From assembly GCA_030043285.1 (NCBI GenBank), contig JASHXZ010000043.1:1-5712 (forward strand): a DNA stretch of 5,712 nt, written 5' to 3'. The DNA comes from Xanthobacteraceae bacterium. Lineage in GTDB: Bacteria > Pseudomonadota > Alphaproteobacteria > Rhizobiales > Xanthobacteraceae. Of this stretch, positions 1 to 5,526 are shown in pieces; within the stretch, counting starts at the first letter, position 1, and each line of letters starts with the position of its first letter. Under the pieces are notes generated by a model. The model saw only the letters and a program-made list of their open reading frames with translations. It ran no database searches and was not told where the DNA came from. The translations under genes and the position numbers were made by a program.

Positions 1-1
1 C

Positions 2-54
2 GGCTTTTGCGAGCGCAATACGCAGTTTCAGCCGGAGCTTCCGTTTGACCGCTG
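2..54 (+). CDS. Possible 3' end of an upstream gene (partial)
   Basis: The frame starting at base 2 is open from the window edge and ends at a TGA at 52-54, giving 17 residues that end in LPFDR. Most of its third positions are G or C, which fits the GC-rich host, but a second frame (ending near 117) is also open from the edge with similar bias, so the choice is weak. The fragment is too short to assign a family. If real, it is the tail of a gene co-oriented with the MarR regulator, and the inverted repeat at 141-165 would lie in its downstream region. Confidence 0.3.
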
Positions 55-119
55 AGGCTGGCGAGCGGCATCGGAGCCGCCTCTGGGCCGCATCGATGCA
101 GTGAACGAATGGTCAAGAC

Positions 120-165
120 ATTCGCCGCAAATTGACGCGCATTCGCCGCCGTCAGCGCGGCGAAT
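120..165. repeat. Triple ATTCGCCGC repeat, possible MarR operator or hairpin
   Basis: The 9-mer ATTCGCCGC occurs at 120-128 and again at 141-149, a 21-base period or about two helical turns. Its exact reverse complement GCGGCGAAT lies at 157-165, so 141-165 is a perfect 9-bp inverted repeat around a 7-base loop. It sits 123-168 bases upstream of the ldtR start, in the gene's own control region. MarR-family dimers typically bind inverted repeats near their own promoters, so an autoregulatory operator is a reasonable inference. A hairpin ending the upstream transcript is the alternative, although the nearest T-run (174-178) begins 8 bases after the stem. Confidence 0.45.
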
Positions 166-253
166 AAACCGACTTTTTAGCCTGTTATTTAAACTGATCT
201 TAGCGCGGGCGCGGTAGGGTCTGCCTCAAAGCGGCGGGAAACAGGGCCCGCCG

Positions 254-280
254 GCGATAAAAATCGCAAGCTGGGAAAGG
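254..280 (+). promoter_or_regulatory. Small hairpin and ribosome binding site of ldtR
   Basis: GCGAT at 254-258 and ATCGC at 263-267 form a 5-bp stem with an AAAA loop. It is followed directly by a purine-rich GGGAAAGG at 273-280, 7 bases before the ATG at 288. The purine run fits a Shine-Dalgarno element and supports that start. The hairpin may simply be chance given its short stem. Confidence 0.4.
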
Positions 281-287
281 CGTCATC

Positions 288-800
288 ATGAAAGCCGTCG
301 TCAAGACGGTCGAGCCCGCCGACCGTGAGGCGCGCTTCGACCATATCCGGCCGCACTATCTGGAGGCGCTGACTTTGGTCGAGCGTCTGCATCGGCGGCT
401 GCTCGATGTCATCAAGGATGAGTTCGATCGCCGCGGCCGCGCCGACATCAATTCGGTGCAGGCGCTGCTGCTCTACAATATCGGCGACAAGGAGCTGACC
501 GCCGGCGAGTTGCGCACCCGCGGCTACTATCTCGGCTCCAACGTCTCGTACAATCTGAAGAAGCTGGTCGAGATGGGCTTCCTCGACCATCAGCGCTCGC
601 GCGTCGACCGGCGCTCGGTGCGCATCAAGCTCACCGAAAAGGGCCGCGACGTCAGCGGCGTCGTCGACGCGCTCTACCATAAGCACGTGCGCACCGTGGA
701 GCAGGTCGGCGGCATCAGCGCCGACGAGTTTTCCGTGCTCAACAAGGCGCTGCATCGGCTCGAACGCTTCTGGACCGACCAGATCCTCTACCGGCTGTAA
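288..800 (+). CDS. ldtR: MarR-family winged-helix transcriptional regulator, LdtR type
   Basis: This 170-residue cytoplasmic regulator has the MarR layout: an N-terminal helical dimerisation part (about 15-50), a helix-turn-helix with recognition helix (about 57-99, containing the distinctive YYLGSNVSYNLKKL stretch), a beta wing with D107-R108-R109 followed by VRIKLTEKG, and C-terminal dimerisation helices ending at residue 170. The recognition helix and wing resemble LdtR of Candidatus Liberibacter and rhizobia. There LdtR controls ldtP, an L,D-transpeptidase gene, and osmotic-stress tolerance. A YcbB-type L,D-transpeptidase gene at 4205-5509 supports this identity. The start is set by the upstream GGGAAAGG. 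The gene is monocistronic, closed by a terminator at 844-873. The repeats at 120-165 may be its own operator. The MarR family is near certain; the LdtR assignment rests on remembered family sequence and on context. Confidence 0.88.
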   Translation: MKAVVKTVEPADREARFDHIRPHYLEALTLVERLHRRLLDVIKDEFDRRGRADINSVQALLLYNIGDKELTAGELRTRGYYLGSNVSYNLKKLVEMGFLDHQRSRVDRRSVRIKLTEKGRDVSGVVDALYHKHVRTVEQVGGISADEFSVLNKALHRLERFWTDQILYRL

Positions 801-843
801 GGGCGATCGTCGCCAGCCATTCTCGAGGCACTGGCGTAACCTT

Positions 844-873
844 GGCCCCGGCAGCAATGCCGGGGCCCTTTTT
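844..873 (+). terminator. Rho-independent terminator of ldtR
   Basis: GGCCCCGGC (844-852) and GCCGGGGCC (859-867) form a perfect 9-bp GC-rich stem with the loop AGCAAT, followed by C and five T (869-873). It lies 43 bases after the ldtR stop, so it should end that transcript and insulate it from the cassette downstream. Confidence 0.9.
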
Positions 874-890
874 GATATTCGCTTGTATCC

Positions 891-934
891 CGTCATCCTG
901 AGGCGGCCGCGCGAAGCGCGGCCCTCGAAGGATG
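891..934. repeat. REP-like palindromic intergenic repeat
   Basis: The core is a perfect 8-bp inverted repeat, GGCCGCGC (905-912) and GCGCGGCC (916-923), with a GAA loop. It is enclosed by an outer pair, CATCCT (894-899) and AGGATG (929-934). The CATCCTGAGG...CCTCGAAGGATG arms match a repeat type I recall as frequent between genes in Bradyrhizobium and Rhodopseudomonas. A further CCTTCGAGG at 959-967 looks like the start of a second, decayed copy. No coding potential is seen here. Confidence 0.7.
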
Positions 935-1025
935 CGGCCGATACGCTGAGGCCGTCGCCCTTCGAGGCTCAATGGGCTTGCACCGCAGGCGCGGGCATAG
1001 GCCGCCTCACCTTATCCGCTGCGGC

Positions 1026-1063
1026 TTGACATCAGCGGCGGGATATGAGAACGTAACGAGAAC
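1026..1063 (+). promoter_or_regulatory. Candidate promoter with alphaproteobacterial LexA box
   Basis: GAAC at 1049-1052, seven bases (GTAACGA), then GAAC at 1060-1063 gives GAAC-N7-GAAC. This is the reverse complement of GTTC-N7-GTTC, the established LexA (SOS) box of alphaproteobacteria. A consensus -35 hexamer TTGACA lies at 1026-1031. The box begins 17 bases after it, exactly over the expected -10 position, as expected for a LexA-repressed promoter. No good -10 hexamer is readable there, which weakens the promoter call. The next gene on this strand is the DUF5131 gene, so SOS induction of the two-gene operon is inferred. Confidence 0.6.
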
Positions 1064-1311
1064 ATTTCCGGCTGTGACCCGGCAGAGAAGCGGTGAGATT
1101 GCCCGTGAACCCAGCAATGTTTGGCACCGGCGGACCTCGTCGACGCGCTCTGACGAAACAGGCTGACACACGATCGCTACCGAAGAAAATGCAAATTATG
1201 GAAGAAGCAGAGGGTGCGTCGATCGGAGTCCGCTTCCGCCAGAATTCATTCACCGTCAACGAGAATTCATCTATTGTCCCATGCACCTCTGTAAAAGTAG
1301 CGAGTGTGTCG
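1064..1311 (+). other. Long leader between the LexA box and the DUF5131 gene
   Basis: These 248 bases hold no recognised gene. The frame of the downstream gene is open through the region from 1078, with possible starts at GTG 1093, ATG 1189 and ATG 1198, but the encoded stretch shows no motif I recognise. A direct repeat AGAATTCAT occurs at 1241-1249 and 1262-1270 (21-base period). A weak promoter-like pair, TTCACC (1249-1254) and TATTGT (1272-1277) with 17-base spacing, could give a second transcript start near the ATG at 1312. Base composition shifts from GC-rich to AT-richer across this stretch. Confidence 0.4.
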
Positions 1312-2106
1312 ATGGGCGAAACACAGATTGAATGGACAGACGCGACCTGGAATCCGGTTGCCGGTTGTACCATCGTGAGCGCGGGTTGCACCAATTGCTA
1401 CGCCATGGAGATGGCGAGGCGATTGGACGCCATGCAGATCGAGAAATACAAGGGGCTCACAAGGCGTAGTGGGAGGCGGACTATATGGAACGGGGTTATT
1501 CGTGAAGATGTGAATGCTCTCGACATTCCCTTAAAGTGGAAAAAACCCAAAAAGATATTTGTCAACTCCATGAGTGATCTATTCCATGAGCGAGTCAGTG
1601 ATGGTTTTATCGTAGCCGTTTGGAATATAATGCGGAAAACACGACATCACCATTATCAGATATTGACGAAACGTCCGGAGCGTATGGCGCAGCTCATAGG
1701 CGGACAAATCGGGGACGTTCTCCCGAACGTTTGGCTTGGTACCAGCGTGGAGAATTCGGAAGTTATCAAGAGAGTTGATCAACTGCGGAAAGTATCCGCC
1801 GCAATTCGTTTCGTTTCATTTGAGCCACTAATAGGCGCTGTCGGTCCCGTCAATCTTAGTGGCATACAGTGGGCGATTGTCGGCGGCGAGAGTGGCAGAG
1901 GTGCTCGACCTATCCGCGAGGAATGGATCGATGAGATCTACGATCAGTGCTCGCTGTATAACACGACGTTCTTTTTTAAGCAGTGGGGCGCATGGGGCAA
2001 AGACAATAAGCGGAGATCGAAGAAAGCTAACGGTCGAATTTATCGCGATAAAGTCTGGGACGATATGCCGAGTGCAGCGCAGCAGGCTGAATTTAGCTTT
2101 TCTTAG
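1312..2106 (+). CDS. DUF5131 / phage Gp37-Gp68 family three-Cys-motif protein
   Basis: The 264-residue product opens with the family signature: IEWTDATWNPVAGC at 6-19, then C19-X6-C26-X2-C29 followed by YA. Further family motifs are VNSMSDLFH (84-92), YQILTKRPERM (115-125), PNVWLGTSVEN (138-148), RFVSFEPL (166-173), VGGESGRGARP (190-200) and FFFKQWG (220-226). This is the DUF5131 family (PF07505), first named from phage proteins. The three clustered cysteines recall a radical SAM iron-sulfur site, but with CX6CX2C spacing rather than CX3CX2C, and no reaction has been established to my knowledge. ATG 1312 was chosen because the conserved region begins there and the length is usual. It lacks a clear Shine-Dalgarno sequence, and the open frame extends 73 codons upstream to GTG 1093, so a longer form cannot be excluded. 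The partner gene tcmP starts 17 bases downstream. Confidence 0.88.
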   Translation: MGETQIEWTDATWNPVAGCTIVSAGCTNCYAMEMARRLDAMQIEKYKGLTRRSGRRTIWNGVIREDVNALDIPLKWKKPKKIFVNSMSDLFHERVSDGFIVAVWNIMRKTRHHHYQILTKRPERMAQLIGGQIGDVLPNVWLGTSVENSEVIKRVDQLRKVSAAIRFVSFEPLIGAVGPVNLSGIQWAIVGGESGRGARPIREEWIDEIYDQCSLYNTTFFFKQWGAWGKDNKRRSKKANGRIYRDKVWDDMPSAAQQAEFSFS

Positions 2107-2114
2107 CGGTAGTC

Positions 2115-2120
2115 GGGAGG
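2115..2120 (+). promoter_or_regulatory. Strong ribosome binding site of tcmP
   Basis: GGGAGG at 2115-2120 lies in the 17-base gap after the DUF5131 stop and 3 bases before ATG 2124. It closely matches the anti-Shine-Dalgarno complement and fixes the tcmP start, though the spacing is shorter than usual. The short gap implies one transcript for both genes. Confidence 0.75.
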
Positions 2121-2123
2121 AGA

Positions 2124-3374
2124 ATGGTAGAAAAGCCCTACGAATGGAATGTTGGTGCGGTTCTCCAAGAGCATTCCAGACGAAAACACAAGATTATCCG
2201 CGAATATTTCTCGCGGTACCTTGCTGTTCGATGTCAACTGCCGCAGCAAGCGCGCTTTCGTCTAGCTATTGCAGAGGGGTTTTCCGGCGGTGGCCGCTAT
2301 GCTTGCGGGTCTCCGGGATCGCCAATCGTGTTTATCGAAGAGCTGCGGGCCGCAGCAGAACGCTTCAATCTTAAGCGAACAACCGAAGGAATGACCTCAC
2401 TCGATATCGAGTGCCTGATTGTTTTAAACGACGAAAATCGAGGCGCGATCGAACTATTGAAGACGCATGTCGAACCATTGTTGGCGGCTATTAACGTAGA
2501 AGTTCCAAAACTCCACTTAAGGGTAGTGTACCTCAACGAGCCGTTTGAATCTGCCTATCCGCGCATCAAAGAGCTCATCGAAAGCGGAAGTTATCGGAAC
2601 GTCCTATTCAATCTCGACCAGTACGGCAGCAGTCACGTCCAACGTAGCACGCTCGCCGACATCATGGTCTCATTCACCTCTGCCGAAATCTTCTACACGT
2701 TTTCGATCGATGCTTTCCTCGCATTTCTAAGTAGGACAGACCCGCAGTTGCTCGCGTCGCAGCTTGGGTTTCTTGGATTGTCGCCTACGGATTTAGCGGC
2801 TTTGGAAGGAGTAATGAGTAACAGAGACTGGCTTGGTGCTGCTGAACGCATGGTATTCTCAGCGTTTCGAACCTGTGCGCGTTATTTCAGTCCATTTTCA
2901 ATAAATAATCCCGATGGCTGGCGTTATTGGCTGGTGCATCTGGCAAGCAGCTATCGTGCACGCCAAGAATACAACAATGTGCTGCATCAGAATAGCACCA
3001 TGCAAGCTCACTTTGGGCGATCCGGCCTTCACATGCTATCGTTCGACCCGGATGATGAGGCAAACGGGCTTTATCTATTCGATCTATCCGGTCGAACAAG
3101 AGCTAAGGAACAGCTTTCGGACGATATACCAAGGCTCGTGACAGAATTTGGAGATGCCGTCGGCTTAGGTGAGTTCTACGCCAGCATTTACAATATGACG
3201 CCTGCGCACATGGATGACATTCACGCTGCCATTTTCGATAATCCCGACCTTGAAGTTGTAACGGAAACAGGTGGAGAAAGGCGTAAGTCAACGACTATAG
3301 GTCCGGAAGATACGTTGCGCTTGAAGCGTCAGCATAGTTTTTTTCCAATATTCCTTGGTAGAGAGAAAAAGTGA
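2124..3374 (+). CDS. tcmP: Three-Cys-motif partner protein TcmP
   Basis: The 416-residue product matches the TcmP family (TIGR04474), defined by its regular pairing with DUF5131 genes. Visible family features are an N-terminal W8...L14-x-E16-H17 and K21-H22-K23-I24 stretch, and a glycine-rich block EGFSGGGRY (51-59) followed by G62 and GSP (65-67), matching the usual '(D)GFAGxGxY...GSP' pattern. An LDQYG (164-168) stands where relatives, as I recall them, usually have DPFG or DPYG. The glycine block and the later D-x-Y-G recall motifs I and IV of Rossmann-like methyltransferases, but SAM binding is only an inference. Here the first acidic residue is Glu rather than Asp and the Pro is Gln. The C-terminal half (about 200-416) carries no motif I know. 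It is translationally close to the DUF5131 gene and probably in the same SOS-controlled operon. Codon use is relaxed relative to the flanks. No signal peptide or membrane segment is seen, so it should be cytoplasmic. Confidence 0.85.
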   Translation: MVEKPYEWNVGAVLQEHSRRKHKIIREYFSRYLAVRCQLPQQARFRLAIAEGFSGGGRYACGSPGSPIVFIEELRAAAERFNLKRTTEGMTSLDIECLIVLNDENRGAIELLKTHVEPLLAAINVEVPKLHLRVVYLNEPFESAYPRIKELIESGSYRNVLFNLDQYGSSHVQRSTLADIMVSFTSAEIFYTFSIDAFLAFLSRTDPQLLASQLGFLGLSPTDLAALEGVMSNRDWLGAAERMVFSAFRTCARYFSPFSINNPDGWRYWLVHLASSYRARQEYNNVLHQNSTMQAHFGRSGLHMLSFDPDDEANGLYLFDLSGRTRAKEQLSDDIPRLVTEFGDAVGLGEFYASIYNMTPAHMDDIHAAIFDNPDLEVVTETGGERRKSTTIGPEDTLRLKRQHSFFPIFLGREKK

Positions 3375-3396
3375 GTGCCGCAGGGCCTCGCTCCAA

Positions 3397-4002
3397 TCAA
3401 ATCCGCGCGCCGATCCACGTCAGCACCGGGAACGGCGTGAACAGCTGGATCAGCACTGCTATGAGCGCGATCAGGATCACGTAGGCCAAAGCCTCGCGCA
3501 GGATGCGCCAGCGGAGCGGCGGGTAGGGCGGCTTGTCGCCCTCGGGCCAGGCGAACTGCTTCTCCCAGACGTCCTGCGGGCAATCGCGCGGCCGGATGCG
3601 TTCGAGCGGCAGCCAGGCGCGATAAGCGGCGATGCCGCGCTCGCGGGCGATGGTGGTGCGCAGCCACAGAAAGTTGGTCAAGCCGGCGAAGTCGATCAGC
3701 AGCCGCACGACGATGCGCAAGATAGTGAAGATCGCCAGGCAGATGATATAGACGTAGACGATCATCACGCTGTCGGTCAGCAGCGATTTGCTGAAGGTGC
3801 GCAGCCGCACCAGATGGTCGGAGACGAGCTGCACGGTGCCGTCGACGGCCTTGTCGAGCGCATCGGCGATCTCGCTCAGCACGGCGCGGTTGTCGGAAAA
3901 GTTCTCCAACAGCAGGATGAGCGCGACGACGACGCCGAACTGCACCAGCCGCGAACTCGCAAGCCGCCGGATCGGCGCTGCAATGAGCCGGATCAGACCC
4001 AT
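3397..4002 (-). CDS. Hypothetical three-TM membrane protein
   Basis: The 201-residue product is unrecognised. Three hydrophobic segments are visible: about 19-35 (LVQFGVVVALILLLENF), about 78-99 (from SVMIVYVYIICL) and about 171-188 near the C-terminus. The polar part between the first two (about 36-77) is amphipathic and acidic-basic, perhaps a helical periplasmic or cytoplasmic domain. A proline- and tryptophan-rich hydrophilic stretch (about 125-165) precedes the last segment. The start is supported by GGGAG (complement of 4008-4012) 5 bases upstream. Codon use is GC-rich and host-like. It is convergent with tcmP (22 bases between stops) and divergent from the L,D-transpeptidase gene, so it may be part of the native cell-envelope locus. 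Competing frames over the same bases are low-complexity and Arg/Ala-rich, which supports this one. Confidence 0.82.
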   Translation of the reverse strand: MGLIRLIAAPIRRLASSRLVQFGVVVALILLLENFSDNRAVLSEIADALDKAVDGTVQLVSDHLVRLRTFSKSLLTDSVMIVYVYIICLAIFTILRIVVRLLIDFAGLTNFLWLRTTIARERGIAAYRAWLPLERIRPRDCPQDVWEKQFAWPEGDKPPYPPLRWRILREALAYVILIALIAVLIQLFTPFPVLTWIGARI

Positions 4003-4083
4003 GATCGCTCCCGCGCCAAGGTGTTGGGCGCGCCCTCAAAACCGTGCCCGACTATAGGGGCGGTTTGGCGGCCACAAAACCGC
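4003..4083 (-). promoter_or_regulatory. Divergent control region: candidate promoter of the membrane protein gene and a hairpin
   Basis: On the minus strand a good -10 hexamer, TATAGT, lies at 4056-4051. It would give a leader of roughly 40 bases before ATG 4002, but no convincing -35 is seen. A 7-bp inverted repeat, GCGGTTT (4060-4066) and AAACCGC (4077-4083), sits just upstream in the space shared with the L,D-transpeptidase gene and could be a regulator site. It does not resemble the repeats upstream of ldtR. Confidence 0.3.
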
Positions 4084-4204
4084 CGGAGCCTCAATGCATG
4101 GCGTTGCCTTTGGTTCGCGGTGCGGCTGTGCTACGTTTTTGCGCTGCGGGGTGGCTTCGGCGCATTGGCTCGGCTGGCGGTGCGTTTTGACGGGTTCGGG
4201 GTTC

Positions 4205-5509
4205 ATGAACGACAGCAGGCGAAGGGTTCTTGGCGCCGCGCCGGATCGGCGGCGGTTTCTGCGGCGGCTCCTCGGCGGGGCGGCGCTGGTCACGGGTGGC
4301 GCCGTCACGCGAAAAGAAGCGGCGGCCGATCCTGCTCTCGATGCGCTGTTCGGCGACCAAGGCGGTGGCGGTTTCGGCCAGTCCTTCGACCAGCGCTCGC
4401 GCACCATCCGCATGCCGCAGCGCTCGGCGCCGATGCTCTCGCCCCACACCGCGGAAATGACCCAGGAGGCCGTCGCCACCTACGACGGCATCGTGGCGCG
4501 GGGCGGCTGGCCGCAAGTGCCGCCGGTCGACGAGTTGCGGCTCGGCATGCGCCACCCGAGCGTCATCGACCTGCGCAACCGGCTCGCGGTCTCCGGCGAC
4601 CTCGATCCGCACGCGGTCGGCAACGACACCTACGATTCCTATGTCGAGGCGGCGGTGCGCCGGTTTCAGACCCGGCACGGGCTCGACGCCGATGGCGTGG
4701 TGCGCCAGGCGACGCTGCTCGCCATGAACGTGCCGGCGGAGCAGCGGCGCGACCAGCTCAAGATCAATATCGGCCGGCTCAAGACGCTGACCGGCAATCT
4801 TGGGCCGCGCTACGTGGTCTGCAACATTCCGGCGGCCCGCATCGAGGCGATCGAGCACGACGTCGCGGTGTCGCGCCACACCGCCGTGGTCGGCAAGCCG
4901 GACCGGGCCTCGCCCGACATCAACTCGAAGATCGTCGAGATCAATTTCAATCCGTACTGGACCGTGCCGGTCTCCATCGTGCGCAAGGATCTGATCCCGC
5001 TGATGCAGAAGGAGCCGGATTACCTGACCCGGTATCACATCCGCATCTTCGACAAGAAACATGACGAACTGCAGCCGTCGCAGATCAACTGGTACTCCGA
5101 CGACGCCGTCGACTACATGTTCAAGCAGGATCCCGGCTCGTTCAATTCGCTCGGCTCGATCCGCATCAGCTTTCCGAGCGCGTTCGGCGTCTACATGCAC
5201 GACACGCCGCTGAAGAATCTGTTCGGCGACAATTTCCGCTTTCATTCGTCGGGTTGCGTGCGGGTGCAGAACGTGCGCCAGCTGGTCTACTGGCTGCTCG
5301 ACGAGACCAAGGGCTGGACGCCGCAAAAGATCGACGAGTCGATCGAATCCGGCGAGCAGATCAACGCGCGCCTCGTCAAGCCGGTGCCGCTGCATTGGGT
5401 CTACGTCACGGCCTGGTCGGCCTCCGACGGCGTCGTCCAGTTCCGCGAAGACATTTACAGCCGCGACGGCCTCGGCGGCCCGGCAATCCCGGCGACCACG
5501 AAGCTGTAG
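4205..5509 (+). CDS. ldtP: YcbB-type murein L,D-transpeptidase with Tat signal (LdtP-like)
   Basis: The 434-residue enzyme should form meso-Dap to meso-Dap (3-3) peptidoglycan crosslinks in the periplasm. A twin-arginine signal is visible: RRRFLR (15-20), a hydrophobic run to about 34 and an AAA at 39-41 before DPALD. Residues about 117-176 form a peptidoglycan-binding domain (HPSVIDLRNRL ... AVRRFQTRHGLDADG). Residues about 202-375 form the YkuD catalytic domain with H332 in YMHDTP and the nucleophile C351 in HSSGCVRV, the YcbB-like form of the SHGC motif. ATG 4205 was chosen because the signal peptide begins just after it; an in-frame ATG at 4094 would add 37 residues unlike a signal. The Shine-Dalgarno match is weak. 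LdtP genes are LdtR targets in related bacteria, so control by the regulator at 288-800 is likely, although the two genes are separated here by about 3.4 kb. Family is certain; the ldtP name comes from context. Confidence 0.92.
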   Translation: MNDSRRRVLGAAPDRRRFLRRLLGGAALVTGGAVTRKEAAADPALDALFGDQGGGGFGQSFDQRSRTIRMPQRSAPMLSPHTAEMTQEAVATYDGIVARGGWPQVPPVDELRLGMRHPSVIDLRNRLAVSGDLDPHAVGNDTYDSYVEAAVRRFQTRHGLDADGVVRQATLLAMNVPAEQRRDQLKINIGRLKTLTGNLGPRYVVCNIPAARIEAIEHDVAVSRHTAVVGKPDRASPDINSKIVEINFNPYWTVPVSIVRKDLIPLMQKEPDYLTRYHIRIFDKKHDELQPSQINWYSDDAVDYMFKQDPGSFNSLGSIRISFPSAFGVYMHDTPLKNLFGDNFRFHSSGCVRVQNVRQLVYWLLDETKGWTPQKIDESIESGEQINARLVKPVPLHWVYVTAWSASDGVVQFREDIYSRDGLGGPAIPATTKL

Positions 5510-5526
5510 CGCGCGCGGATGGCGCG

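Larger units (their letters stand above)
1020..3374. other. Lower-GC inserted cassette (putative genomic islet)
   Basis: By eye, the sequence from roughly 1020-1180 up to 3374 has much less G+C and more relaxed codon use than the GC-rich flanks, and the change at the right edge is abrupt within a few dozen bases. The segment holds one promoter-like region and two co-directional genes (the DUF5131 protein and TcmP) between ldtR and the gene for the L,D-transpeptidase. The composition suggests horizontal acquisition. No integrase, transposase, tRNA target or flanking direct repeat was seen, so the means of entry is unknown. The left edge is less sharp than the right and may coincide with the repeat element at 891-970. 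Confidence 0.6.

Noticed and set aside
189..896. 235-codon open frame on the minus strand opposite ldtR
   Set aside because: It mirrors the third-position GC bias of the + strand gene, has no recognisable motif and runs through the ldtR control region and terminator.
1717..1732. ACGTTC-TCCC-GAACGT palindrome, first read as a possible second LexA site
   Set aside because: The arms are 4 bases apart and inverted, not the GTTC-N7-GTTC direct arrangement, and the site lies inside the DUF5131 coding region.
3340..3374. T-run and CCAA...TTGG dyad at the end of tcmP as a terminator
   Set aside because: The stem is only 4 bp, AT-rich and on the wrong side of the T-run for the + strand; no convincing terminator was found after tcmP.
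3329..4039. 236-codon minus strand open frame in another register over the membrane protein gene
   Set aside because: It is Arg/Ala-rich and lacks hydrophobic segments, whereas the 3397-4002 frame has three and a good ribosome binding site.
4094..4204. Upstream in-frame ATG of the L,D-transpeptidase gene
   Set aside because: It would place 37 Cys/Trp-rich residues before an intact Tat signal; the signal begins naturally at ATG 4205.
3355..5064. 569-codon + strand open frame across the membrane-protein and transpeptidase genes
   Set aside because: The translation is Arg/Ala/Gln-rich and low in complexity and overlaps two well-supported genes in other frames; it is a GC-rich shadow.
4091..5395. 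434-codon minus strand open frame opposite the L,D-transpeptidase
   Set aside because: It is antisense to a gene with clear Tat, peptidoglycan-binding and YkuD motifs, and its own translation has no domain.
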